Positions 12,590-23,146 of a stretch of DNA of 64,000 nt are shown here, piece after piece. The notes under the pieces are model-generated. The model saw nothing but the letters and a program-made list of their open reading frames with translations. It searched no databases and was not told the origin of the DNA. The translations under genes were made by a program, and so were the position numbers. Numbering within the stretch: the first letter of the stretch is position 1; the number at the start of each line of letters is the position of its first letter. The stretch is from positions 121,189,987 through 121,253,986 of the forward strand of contig NC_081185.1 in NCBI RefSeq assembly GCF_029867415.1. Reading direction: 5' to 3'. Source of the DNA: Vicia villosa. Taxonomy: Eukaryota; Streptophyta; Magnoliopsida; Fabales; Fabaceae.

Positions 12590-13035
12590 GAAAATTCGGA
12601 GCTTCTCCAAATGTCGGGTACCACTCTTTCTTAACCTGGTAATTAGCAGCTTCTCCAATCAATTTTCCAGATAATTTCCTCGCCAACTACAAGTCATCGT
12701 CAAGTCATGAAGAAGTGTAAAAGAAAAAGCCAAAATGCTTTCTTTTGGAGAATAAATAAAAGACAAATATATTGTTTTACCAATTGATAGATCTTTGCCA
12801 ACGTAAGTATACTACCTCCCTGTCGATGAAAAGAAAATATCACCTAAAGGTTACAATAGAAAAGATAGTGAAGTGTAAATTGAATATTTAAAAAGAACCT
12901 TGAAAAGAAGAGATTGAAAGTCTTGTTTTCCAACTTTAGACTGCATTTTCCATTGATTGAGTCCAAGCTGTAGAGTTCCCTGAGCATCAGACTCAGTGGA
13001 TACATCCAATAAGGCTGTATGGTTTCCTGATTCTT
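12590..13035 (-). pseudogene. Unrecognised exon-like fragments, possibly captured
   Basis: Two minus-strand segments look like exons. About 13035-12895 reads EESGNHTALLDVSTESDAQG and on through QSKVGKQDFQSLLFKV, with AG before and GT after. About 12685-12590 reads ARKLSGKLIGEAANYQVKKE and ends WYPTFGEAPNFR plus a stop. I do not recognise the parent gene. The setting between other captured fragments makes transduplication the likely origin. Confidence 0.4.
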
Positions 13036-13440
13036 CACTAGAAAATATCTAAGCTTTAGTTGATGATAAGTAAAGAAAATTGATTTTGATATAAAGAAAA
13101 AGGTTGATTACCTAGAGTTGTAGTGTAAAAGGTGGAGGAATATTTCTAGTTCAAGGTCGTGAGTAGAAAGTTTGGTTGAGCAAGGAATATTCAATTTATT
13201 CCTTAGACAAAACAACTTCACTCTGACGGTGATTGAGCTTCCGCGAAACCAATTCCTACAATTGAGTTGAGGAATGTAGCGGCAGAAGCTCTCTGAATCA
13301 ATTCATCAAACAGTGTGAGACGCGCTGCTACTCAAACTACAATGAAATCGGATTCATCCGGCAGAAGATGTGATTTTTGTCCTTCAAAATAAAGACAAAA
13401 AAATATTACATATCAATTTCAATATAAACATATAAGTTAT

Positions 13441-13524
13441 ATCCTTAGAGATAATGTCCATTGCCATTAGAACATTCAGAGCATCATAGACCCTTCGTCG
13501 AATGTTTTTCTCGTCGTATTGTTG
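13441..13524 (-). pseudogene. Captured DP (E2F dimerisation partner) exon fragment
   Basis: The minus strand reads [20 protein letters not shown] then AMDIISKD, the DNA-binding winged-helix core of plant DP proteins (the [11 protein letters not shown] recognition-helix motif). The exon start is supported by the acceptor GCCAG just before CAACAATAC. The downstream KKEIQW-type continuation is absent and the frame runs into AT-rich sequence. A single captured exon inside the CACTA element; no function expected. Confidence 0.85.
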
Positions 13525-13917
13525 CTGGCAAATGTTCATTCCCCCACAAAAAGTAAGTACACAATGCTTATATATCTTAAATATCATAGTAGCAGATAAT
13601 ATTGAATTGCCTGTGAAGGAAAGAAAACCTTATCAGGGGACAAAACACTGTTGATTGGATAAGCAAATTAAGCCACAAGTTCCAAATGCGAAGCTTTCCA
13701 AAAATATCCTGCCAAAACCCCAAAAACACAATTCAAATATATATAGTAAATGCATAATACATCCAGGTTATTATCCCTTACTACAACTCGAAGCGAAAAA
13801 GTTATATAAATCTGAAGCTCAAATCCATGCCAATTGAAATTTCACCTAAGATTAACCCAGTACAATTAACCTAAACCTAATTACATGAAAATAAATCGAA
13901 AAAACTCAAATTGGCAC

Positions 13918-14182
13918 CTGATACGACAAGCCCAAAGTGTTGAAACGACCCTGGATCCCAAAGAAGATTGAGAAAAGCGCTGAAGCGATGATGAAAGCCC
14001 TTGTAAAAGGAGCATTTGCTGTGACACACAATCATAAACAAGCATTTGAATTTGAGTTTGAATGAGAATCGAAAAACAAACTAAAAATTTGTAAAATTAA
14101 AAGTGAAAAAGAGAAGTGAAAATCGGAAATTGAAGTAAGGGAAGAAGATTAACGCACTGAAACCAGATGGACCTCCGTTCAT
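13918..14182 (-). pseudogene. Captured N-terminus of a UBA/rhomboid-like (UBAC2/RBL18-like) gene, two exons
   Basis: Exon 1 (14182-14158) starts with ATG and reads MNGGPSGF; the donor is GTGCGT. Exon 2 (14018-13918) follows a CACAG acceptor and reads [20 protein letters not shown] then [13 protein letters not shown], ending at donor CAG/GTGCCA. Joined, the two exons give an uninterrupted 42-residue N-terminus with one membrane helix. It resembles plant UBA-domain rhomboid-like proteins; that family assignment is from memory and is less certain than the splice structure. The rest of the gene is missing. The intact splice sites show that genomic DNA, and not mRNA, was captured. Confidence 0.65.
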
Positions 14183-15051
14183 CTTGGCAGTGAAGCAGAA
14201 AGCAAGGAACTTTTCTTCTTCGGAATTTTACATGAGTGATGGCGGGGAAGCACCCTCGAGATTTTCGCTTGTTTCGTTGACTTGTTCGTTGTTCGTACCC
14301 TGTTGCATTGGCTTTCGACTTCTCCTTCTTTTCTCCTTCTTTTCCATGTCGTTGAGAATTCAAGGGTAGTTTTTGTTTCAGGGTTTTCCTTTCAAGGGAA
14401 GATTTGGGATTTCGATTAAGGGAATATTTAGAGAAGGGTTAGGATTTCAGTGTTTGAGAAGGAGAATGGAAGATTTGAGAAGAATAAACCTAATGTAATA
14501 TAAAATTTATGTTTTCATCGTGAAATTTGTTGAAAACTGGGTTTAGAAGAGTTTTGTTGAAAATTGAGTTTAGAAAAGCTTCATTGCATTTTACTGATGA
14601 AATTAGATTAAACATTCAATTTTAATAATAAGAGTTTTGTTCAATCCTACAAAATTAGATTATTTTATTCAGTCTAATAAGTTAATATTTATTAATCTAT
14701 TAATAATTTTAAATTATTTTATTCACTTAAGAAATTTAAGCTCATTAATTTGTTTGTAATGTTTAAATTATTTATTAATATGTCATTATATATTGAGTTA
14801 TAAAATTAAATATTTTTTTTTAGTTTATATAAATTTACACCCGTTTTTTAATTTAAAGGGAGTAATTGTGATTTGATTATAGTAATATTTTTAATTTAAA
14901 CCCGATTTTAGAAAATAGGGTGTATATTATTACCGGATAATGTTTAAAATGACACTTTATTTACAAAACTGCCACGACGTTTTTCATTTACACCCTTTTT
15001 TAATATATTGGGTGTAAATTTTAAAATTATATTAATCTTTTTGTACTAGTG
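14183..15051. other. CACTA right subterminal region
   Basis: No gene seen. Sparse TTTACACCCGT/GGGTGTA words at about 14832, 14905, 14990 and 15010 are the right-end counterpart of the left subterminal repeats. A small minus-strand open frame (14097-14363) overlaps the captured exon 1 in another frame and is a shadow. Confidence 0.7.
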
Positions 15052-15218
15052 TATGCATGATAAATATATGGTGTTACATAAAGAACATGCAATATTGTAC
15101 GAGAAAAATAAGTGATGATAAAACTTACAATTAAGCTTCCTAAAATAAGACAATTGTTTACTAAAGATCATAATTTCCTTGGAATAATTGAAATGAAAAA
15201 TTATATACAAAATAATAA

Positions 15219-16169
15219 TTATACTCTTGTATATACAGTTCTCGTAGAATCATTTAAAAGTAAAGAATACAAGCAATGAGGTGGCTCGGTAAAAATTCCT
15301 AAACAATCCATACTATTTGCTCCTAACTTTGCCATAAAGTCAGCACATTGGTTACCTTCTCTATAAGTATGATAAAATGAAAGAGTCCAGTCTTTTGAAA
15401 TATACTCTTTTATAGTGTTTACAATATAAGCATATTTCTGAGGTAGAGGTATTGAGTCTTGAATCAAATATAATGCTTTCATGCAGTCTGTTCTACAACT
15501 CACGTCTCTGTAACCTGAGTTCCAAGCTACCATCAACCCATTCAGTATGGCTAATAGTTCGGCTTCTAGGCTGTCAGCAAAATCAATATGTCCACTAAAT
15601 CCTAACAACCACGATCCAGTGTGATCTCTTATTAGACCTCCATAACCGGCCCTACCAGGATTTCCGTAAGAACTTCCATCAACATCTAAGGCAACTTGAT
15701 GTCCAGAAGGTGGACCCCAAACAACCAACTGCATCACATCAAAATAATAACAATTAATTAAATAAAAAAACATAAATTTTCAATGAGATTAATTTATCCT
15801 AAGAGCTAATTTTTACTTGAGTTACCAATCATGCATACCATATATGTTAAAAACTTGGACATGTATACCGGTTCTTATTATAATCATACATTGAATTGAA
15901 TTTCTTTAATAAAATATCAAAATTTTAAGAGTTTATGACAATTTTCAAATGTGAGAATAAAAATATTTGTTCCATATTTAGTAATAAAGATGCATAAGAT
16001 AAACTAATTTTACATCCGTCATATGAGAAGGATTTATATTAACATGCAGAACAAAATAAAATTTTGTACTATTATTAACAAAAAAAAATATAAATTCATT
16101 TTCATAAACTCAAATAGAATTCTCAAAAGAAAAAAAGAAATGAGAACAGTTTTATAATAAACTAACCAT
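15219..16169 (-). CDS. Small RNase H-domain protein, copy A (predicted two exons)
   Basis: The minus strand encodes a plant non-LTR-type RNase H fold. All four catalytic acids are visible: LDVDGSSYG, SLEAELLAI, CRTDCMKAL and GNQCADFMAKLG. I predict exon 1 to end in ATG (16169-16167) directly followed by donor GTTAGT, and exon 2 to run 15728-15219 after acceptor GATGCAG. This gives 170 aa in frame with no other domain. An alternative unspliced start is ATG at 15773 (184 aa). A TATA-like box lies 118 bp upstream. Copy B at 32660-33610 encodes the identical protein. It may be a domesticated LINE RNase H domain or simply a LINE tail; expression is unknown. Confidence 0.55.
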
Positions 16170-16286
16170 TGTGAATTGTGATAGTGTAAGAAGAAGAAGA
16201 AGAAATGAGGTTGAAAGTAGTTCAATGTAGTCTAAAGTCAGTGAGAAATGAATGTATAGTGGATAGAGAGTTATAATAATGTAAGT

Positions 16287-16294
16287 TATTTATA
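16287..16294 (-). promoter_or_regulatory. TATA-like box upstream of RNase H gene, copy A
   Basis: TATAAATA on the minus strand, 118 bp upstream of the predicted ATG, with a pyrimidine-rich leader between. Its position is sensible for a plant core promoter. The same sequence is present in copy B. Confidence 0.4.
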
Positions 16295-16377
16295 TTGCAT
16301 AATTGTTGAACGGATATTATGAAATCTTTTGAATATTTTATAAATATTGTATAGAATCTTTATTATTACTAATTAAA

Positions 16378-17400
16378 CTAGACGTACACCCGTGCGATGC
16401 ACGGATAAATTTTATAAAATAATTATTTATAAATTATAATGTTATCTAATAATTTAAAATATATTATTATAAATATTTGAGACTAAAATATTAATTGTGA
16501 ATTTACAATATTAAAAAATAAAATATGTAGAAAAAGAATTTCAAACCCTTCTAATAGGATCTAATATGAAATATATAATAAAATATTTTAATATTTTATA
16601 TGTTAGGTATCTAGTATTTTTATATGTAATAACAAATATATAAATTAAATTTGTAGAATTTATATAAGCTGCTATCATTTTGTATATAAATTATTTTTAT
16701 TTAAAAAACAGAAGAATTTAATAGATCTAAAAATATAATTAAAAAATTAAGAATAATAATAATCAGAATTTAACGAAAAAAATTGTAGCAAAAAAAGAAA
16801 CATGATAATCCTTAATACTAATTAATATAAATAGAGGGTTAGATCGTTAATTGAAGCAGTGGAATGTGAGTTAGTGAGAAGTTTTTAGTAATAGAATTAA
16901 TAGTTGTTATAGAAATAGAAGAAATGTGAATAATATAAAATAGTGGAATGTGGGTTAGTGGGAAGTTTTGAGTAATAGAATTAATAGTTGTTATAGAAAT
17001 AACTAACAAATACGTGAATAATGGGGTGACTGAGTTTTTTTTTTTTTTTTGTCATGGGTGAGTGAGGTTTATTTATGGTTGGTTTTACATATAATAACTA
17101 ATTAATTATTGAATGAATAGTAGGTATAAATTTTGAGGCATTATAAAATATATTTTTGTATAAAATAAATTTTATTAATGTTTGTCTTAAATCGTGGGGT
17201 TAGTGGAGTTAAAAGTAATTTACTTAATTATGAAGAATAATTAGTGGTGAGTGGTTTATGTTTTATTTTTGTAATAATGTATAATTTTATTTTATTAAAT
17301 AGTATAATTTTTTTTATTAAATTAATTGATTATTTATGATAGATTTTGGCGGAAAAATTTTGGGGGGAAAAAGTTGTAGGATTATAATTTAGTATGATGA
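16378..17400 (-). mobile_element. Non-autonomous Helitron, 1023 bp
   Basis: On the minus strand the element starts TCATCATACTAAATTATAAT and ends with the hairpin CCGTGCATCGCACGG, then GTGTACGTCTAG. It sits between A and T. TC at the 5' end, a hairpin about 10 bases before CTRR at the 3' end, and A/T insertion without duplication are the Helitron hallmarks. Copy B (33808-33830) reads straight across as AATTAAATATATATTATT, the exact empty site. No Rep/helicase is encoded. The interior is AT-rich, with a repeated segment around 16857-17000. Confidence 0.93.
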
Positions 17401-18083
17401 TATATATTATTAGGTTGACTAGCGAAAGGATCGGAAGCAGTCAACAAATGTGTACTTACTCTGCCTATAATATAGGGACTGCAACAATCATCCCTATTTC
17501 ATAGAAACATTCCCTCATTATTATCTATCAGCATAAGTGCAACAATGATCCACTTTTCTGTAACTTATCTCAAATATACTTCAATTATGGAACCACTTAC
17601 CACAATCACTCATTAAATCTCTTTGATTAATGATTCCCACATTTTTCGAGTCAAACAACAATCTTCTCTCAAACAATGTTTGTCATGCATTTACAAAGTC
17701 ATAATTAATTTTGTTTTAATTAAATCTACAATCTATAATCTTTTATCTTTTTTTTGTGTAACTTTTTTTGAATATTAAATTTTAAAAAATCAGTAAATTT
17801 TGAAATTATTTCAAATAATTTGTTTATAAATTTATTTTAACGGTATTTTTTTTAATATATTAACTTTTTAAATAATTTATATTTATATAATTTGATGTAA
17901 AAATTAATCTTTTAATTTATAAAAAATAATTAAAATAACATTTTTTTCAAGTTAAAACTTAAAAAAAAAAACTACAAAATCTTCCATATGTTAGATGAAA
18001 AACTATCATCATTAACAAAAAAAATTTTAAAAAAATATATAAATTCGGCATTAATAAACTCGAATACAATTGTTAAAAAAAAG
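17401..18083. other. Duplicated non-coding segment
   Basis: No gene seen. It is shared with 33818-34450 in copy B, and a diverged version lies at 52500-52870 next to the third zinc-finger gene. That supports one ancestral unit underlying all three loci. Confidence 0.6.
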
Positions 18084-18088
18084 AAATG

Positions 18089-18268
18089 TGTTATGAATAA
18101 ATATTATTGTGGATGTCCATATGTATTCTAATCTTTCATCTTCATATTCCTTATTAAGTGGTATAGTAATATTACAATGTAAAATACATTTGAAAGAAGA
18201 TAATATAATATTGCTTTTCTCTTCTCTACCTCTCTTTGATCTCTATTGTTTTAGTTAATTTCATAACA
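18089..18268 (+). repeat. 5' LTR of copia element
   Basis: 180 bp, TG...CA. It lacks an internal stretch of about 40 bp present in the 3' LTR (the part with CCTATAAATAGAGACC). It ends TTAATTTCATAACA, as the 3' LTR does. Confidence 0.9.
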
Positions 18269-18484
18269 CGTTATCAGCACGATACTCTACAACGCGAGTA
18301 ATGATATAGCCAGGTTCTACATTATTTTCCTAATCTTAATATATTCGAACCAATATAATATAATCCATGATTTTGTTACTATTTTTTTTCTTTATATAAA
18401 TATGTTTATTTTTTATATATTTTGTAGAGAAATTGATTTTCCTTGTACAATAATATTAGATTTCTTTGATCATTCTTGTTAAAT

Positions 18485-19065
18485 TTCAGAAGAATTTAAC
18501 ATTAAAGCATTTTTATATGTTTGTCATGAATTGAATTTTAACACATAAAAGTGTTAGTTTAATATTCAAGCATCCCTGAAGGATTGCATAAAGAATAATT
18601 TTTCTTGACCGTTGTTTATGGAAATAGTTTGTGATGTGATATTTGTAAAACTAAAGATTATTATTAAACTAACTCCAAATTATTGTTCAAAGATTGAGTT
18701 TAATCGAGTATTGTGTTTATCAATAATTGATTAATTCCAGAAGAATTCAACGTTCAATCACCTTTAAAAGGTCACATCTATAATATTATTGAATCCCAGA
18801 AGGATTTCATAAATTTTTGTTGTTGTATCGATATAAAAATTCATAATTTGTAATATGTTCATTAAAATATTGTCATTCCAGAAAAATGACACAAATGATT
18901 GTCATTCCAGAAGGATAGTTATATATATTTTAGATTATTGTTTATAACAAATTATTTATATAGTTCCTGAAGAACTTAAACTTATCGAGCATCCCTGAAG
19001 GATAGAAAAATAAATTATTTTTATAGTTCCGGAAGAAATTATCCATCCCTGAAGGATAGTAAATC
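18485..19065 (+). repeat. Periodic CCAGAAGGA / CCTGAAGGA motif array in copia leader
   Basis: At least nine occurrences of a TTCCAGAAGAA or CATCCCTGAAGGAT type motif occur near 18486, 18570, 18735, 18798, 18877, 18905, 18963, 18990, 19025 and 19043. They lie in otherwise AT-rich sequence between the 5' LTR and any coding region. Single copies also occur near 20470 and 21275 in the internal region. Confidence 0.7.
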
Positions 19066-20724
19066 AAATTAATTATATGACGATATAATTTTAGTGATAT
19101 AATATTGTATGATTAAATATGTTTAATTTTATAAGGGGGTAATTGTTTGATAATTATATGATCATATGTTCATATGAATGTATTTGATTAAAGTGTTTAA
19201 TAATGAAATACTATTATATTGGTTTTGACTTATATTGGAGGTATCGAACATCTTTGTATTACACAACACAATTTGGACAAAAAATGTGTAATAGAAAAGC
19301 TACCGTCTTTTTCCCCGGGCTTGTACTACACTTATATTAGTACAATTGAAGCACATGTCATTGTAAACCAGTCGTTTACAAATTAAACTTAAATGTGTCG
19401 TTGGTAAAACCGACTGGGTCATCTCAGATATAATATGATGCGAATAATTTGTATTGAAGAACCAGAAGTTTCTTCAATCCAGTTAATATTTGTGTTTCTA
19501 AAGGAAAATAAAAATTTGAGAAAAATTGCGTTTTTATGACATTAATTGTTGCATTGACTAAACTATCATGGATATGTCTCTACTCACAACCAGAAGTTTG
19601 TGAAATTATTTTCTCAACTAATTAGACTAAGATCTTATTTCTGGATTTTTTTAGAAATTCTTGTATAAGTATCACATATATTATTAAAATTGATATTGAA
19701 TATCATGTAATATATGTTCATAAAAAGAAAATGGACCCGAAGATCCATTCTTTAGACGTCTAAAGTTAATTATATGGTTGATACTTATGAGATCATCAAT
19801 TCTAAATTATATATTTGAAACACCCAAAGTATGATATTAAGATACTTATTCGCATTAAGCCAACAAGATACTACATTTTAGTCCTCCCTAATTTATTCTA
19901 ATACTTCTCATCTTAGTGACCATTTGGATGTGTTGTGTATATTCCAATTGCTCCAATATAATACATTAAGATGAGTCATGAAAGAATATTAGAAATTATA
20001 ATTAATATGACTCTCAATTTTGAGGATATAATTTGAGAAAATAATCAAATACTTGATTGCAGCCCAGTAGGCTGATTATCACTTGATAAATTAATTTTTT
20101 CAATATTAGGGGGAGGGAATAAGCAGCTGAAATCATGAACGAGAAGTTCAAATGAACAACTGAAATCATGAACAAGAAGTTCAAATGAGCAAGTTAAAAT
20201 AAATTGTTATCTTGATCCTCGTACAAATCAATATGAACCAAAAGTTCAAAATATTATTCATTTGCAAAGTTTATAAAATAAATTATCAGCTGATAATACT
20301 CCACTCAAAGTGGATTCTCCTATTGGATAATATAATATTGCAAATGAGTTGTTGCTGCGCCTGAAGCGTGGTATGAAAGTCGGTTCCAATGTTAAAAGTC
20401 CTCTACTAAGAAAAGAAACTAAAGATGACCCAAGTGAGGATATGAAAATGTTAAGAGCACTTTGACCTAATTTAATTCTCAGTTCCAGAAGAACAAATCA
20501 AGTACTTGAAATATGAAATAAAGAGATCTCGATAAATTATGTCATGGATGAAATGGAATGGAACCGAAATTGAGATAACTGAATAAAGTCAATATTGACG
20601 ATGTCTTTGTATACAATATAGCGCTAAAAGTGATCAATGATAACGAGGATCATGATTTAAAGTCTATTAAAGATTGTAGACTAAGTGAGAATTGGCCAAA
20701 ATAATATATTCAATTGAAGAAGAA

Positions 20725-21855
20725 TTAAACTCACTTTACAAGTAACTCACTTTTGGACCTGTAGTCCGAACACCTCAAGATGTGAAACTAATGTGATATA
20801 AATGAGTTTTTGTGAAAAAGAAAAATAAGAATGATATAAAGTTTGATTTATTGCTCAATAATTTTCACAAAGACCTAAGATTGATTTTGATAAAACATAT
20901 TCACCTGTAGTGGATTCAATCGATTTTTGATAATTAATTAGCCTTGTAACACATGAAAGGCTTAATTTGAACATGATGGGTGTAATGACATCTTATTTAT
21001 ATGGTTCACTTAATAGTGACATTTACCTGAAACTCCCTGAAGGGTTAAATATACCATAGGCACGTAATTATGGATCTCGAGAAAACTACTACATCAAATT
21101 GAACAAGTCTCTGTATGAGTTGAAAGAATCTGGATGCATGTGGTATAATCGCCTCAGTGAATATTTAATAAAGGATGAATATACAAATAATTCAATTTGT
21201 ACTTGTATTTTCATAAAATGATGTGGAAAAGAATTTGCAATACTAGTTATCTATGTGAATGACATACATATTATTGGAACTCCTGAAGAGCTTCCAAAAG
21301 CTATAAATTCCTTAAAGAAAGAGTTTGAGATGAAGGACCTAGAAAAAAACAAAAATTATGTCTAGCCTTACAAATTGAGAATTTGGACAATGGAATATTT
21401 GTACATCAGGAAGATTATATAGAAAAGTGTTGAAACACTTCTATATGGACAAATCTCATTCGTTGTCTACTTCAATGATTGTTATATCATTAGATGTAGA
21501 GAAAGATCCTTTCAGGCCTCAAGAAAATGATTACAAAAATTGTTTGGTCCTGAAGTACCATATCTTAGTGCAATTGGAGCACTAATGTACCTTGCTAATT
21601 ATACACGTCTCGATATATCGTTTGTGGTCAATCTATTACCAAGATACAATTATTCGCCTACATGAAGACATTTGAGCGGAGTCAAACATATACTTCGTTA
21701 TCTTAGAGATGCTGGTTACTTGTCAGATCCTCACAATGGTAGATCAAAAACAAGTTATTTGTTTACATGTGATGGTACAACCTTCATGGAGATCTATAAA
21801 ACAAATCATGACAACAACTTCATAAAATCCTGCATAACTATTAACACTACATGAA
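20725..21855 (+). pseudogene. Copia reverse transcriptase / RNase H relic
   Basis: Pieces in several frames match copia RT in order: LTFGPVVRTPQDVKL near 20750; LVIYVNDIHIIGTPEELPKA near 21248, where the YVDD catalytic box has become YVND; VPYLSAIGALMYLANYTRLD near 21560; then VKHILRYLRDAGY near 21680. Many frameshifts and stops separate them. Non-functional. Confidence 0.85.
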
Positions 21856-22126
21856 GTCACTTTGAAGAAGGCATTTTAAGCAACGACTATAAAGAATATC
21901 GTCTCACATATAAATGTATGCATGAAGGGGAGAAAAACATATGTTTTGCACTCTTTTTCCCTTCACCATGGTTTTGTCCCACTGGGTTTTCCTGGTAAGG
22001 TTTTTAACGAGGCAATTCATATTCAAAGGATATTGTACTCTTTTTCCTTCACTAGAATTTTTCCCACTGGGTTTTTTCTAGTAAGGTTTTAACGAGGCAT
22101 ATCCTCAATGGACATCCAAGGGGGAG

Positions 22127-22341
22127 TGTTATGAATATTTATGTTAGTGGATGCCCATCCATATCCTAGTTCTTCATCTTCCTATTCTATACTTAATATG
22201 TGTGATTTTCTATCTCCCTTGAGTCCTATAAATAGAGACCCATATTACAATGTAAAATACATTTGAAAGAAGATAATATAATATTGCTTTTCTCTTCTCT
22301 ACCTCTCTTTGATCTCTATTGTTTTAGTTAATTTCATAACA
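22127..22341 (+). repeat. 3' LTR of copia element
   Basis: 215 bp, starting TGTTATGAATATTTATG after the polypurine tract and ending TTCATAACA before target duplication AAATG. It contains a TATA-like CCTATAAATAGAGACC lost from the 5' LTR. Confidence 0.9.
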
Positions 22342-22589
22342 AAATGATAATTGTTTAATAATGAACTAACCATCATGATATTGTAACAAGAAGATGAAGA
22401 ACTGTGTTTTAAAGTAAATTTTTTAAATGAATGAAGCGTGGAAATAGAGTTATAAATTATAATAATCTAACTTATTTATATTTGTGTAGTTGTTTAACGG
22501 TAAAGATCTGAAAAGATGATATTGGTAAATCTTTTCAATATTTTTAAAATATTTTATTAATTCTTTATTAAAATCCATTAAAGAATTAC

Positions 22590-23146
22590 TATTTGGAGCA
22601 GTTTCAAAGCTTGTTTTGGCTTGGTTGAAGAGAACACTCATTGGCTTATTGGCAATGGAGCTAATACCAACTTTTGGGTTAATTCTTGGTTAGATAAACC
22701 ATTGGATCGAAAATTCAAAATTCAAATATTTATCATAACACTCTTACTTCCAAAGTGAGTATTTTTTTGCACAACACCTTTAATCTTCAGAAGTATATTG
22801 GTAGTTTCTTGGACTGCAAGCATGCTATCCTGTTAGATTGGTCCCCTTTAATTCCTCTATTTCCAATTTCACTATCCTAAAGAAATTTGACATTCAAAAT
22901 CATCCTAGAAAGCCTTTGAGGACCAAAGAACTTTTGTGGCATCCTCTTCCTTAAGGATGGCTTAAATGCAATATTGATGGTATTGCTAGAATAACTCCTA
23001 TTTTATGTGCTTGTGGTGGTATATTCAGGAATGATAAGGGTGTTCACTCATGTTGGCAACTTTTGTGGCTCTTTAGGCTTTGGGAATGCTTTGATGGCAG
23101 AGCTTTCTGTTGCAATTATTTCCTTGGAGAAAGCTATATGGACATA
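22590..23146 (+). pseudogene. LINE fragment (RT C-terminal and RNase H region), copy A
   Basis: Broken frames read LVWLVEENTHWLIGNGANTN then FWVNSWLDKPL, and near 22965 WLKCNIDGIARITPILCACG then GIFRNDKG. This is the order of the zinc-knuckle-flanking region and RNase H domain in plant LINE-derived proteins. It is interrupted by indels. Copy B at 34597-35138 is more complete in the middle. The right end is cut by the MULE at 23156. Confidence 0.75.

Larger units (their letters stand above)
8490..15051. mobile_element. Non-autonomous CACTA (En/Spm-type) element carrying captured host-gene fragments
   Basis: A 6562-bp element. The left end is CACTAGTTCAAAAATG; the right end read inward is CACTAGTACAAAAAGA, so the termini match over 14 bp with one mismatch. 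The 3-bp target duplication TAT is at 8487-8489 and 15052-15054. Subterminal TTACACCC/GGGTGTAA repeats are dense at the left (8510-8985) and sparser at the right (14832-15020). I see no TNP1/TNP2-type transposase, so it would need one in trans. The interior holds exon-like pieces of a MATE transporter, an ankyrin E3 ligase, a DP transcription factor and a UBA/rhomboid-like protein. Copy B has a site with a single TAT plus a scar of the left end (31912-32360). Confidence 0.93.
18089..22341 (+). mobile_element. Degenerate Ty1/copia LTR retrotransposon
   Basis: A 4253-bp element. The 5-bp target duplication AAATG is at 18084-18088 and 22342-22346. The LTRs start TGTTATGAAT and end TTTCATAACA. 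A polypurine tract AAGGGGGAG sits directly before the 3' LTR, and ACGTTATCAGCACGA follows the 5' LTR, the typical primer-site region of this copia group. Recognisable pol pieces lie in the 3' half. All frames are broken and gag is not recognisable, so the element is dead. Copy B has no matching element. Confidence 0.92.

Noticed and set aside
16034..16225. 63-aa minus-strand frame duplicated at 33475-33666
   Set aside because: It overlaps the predicted leader and intron of the RNase H gene and is simple hydrophobic AT-rich text.
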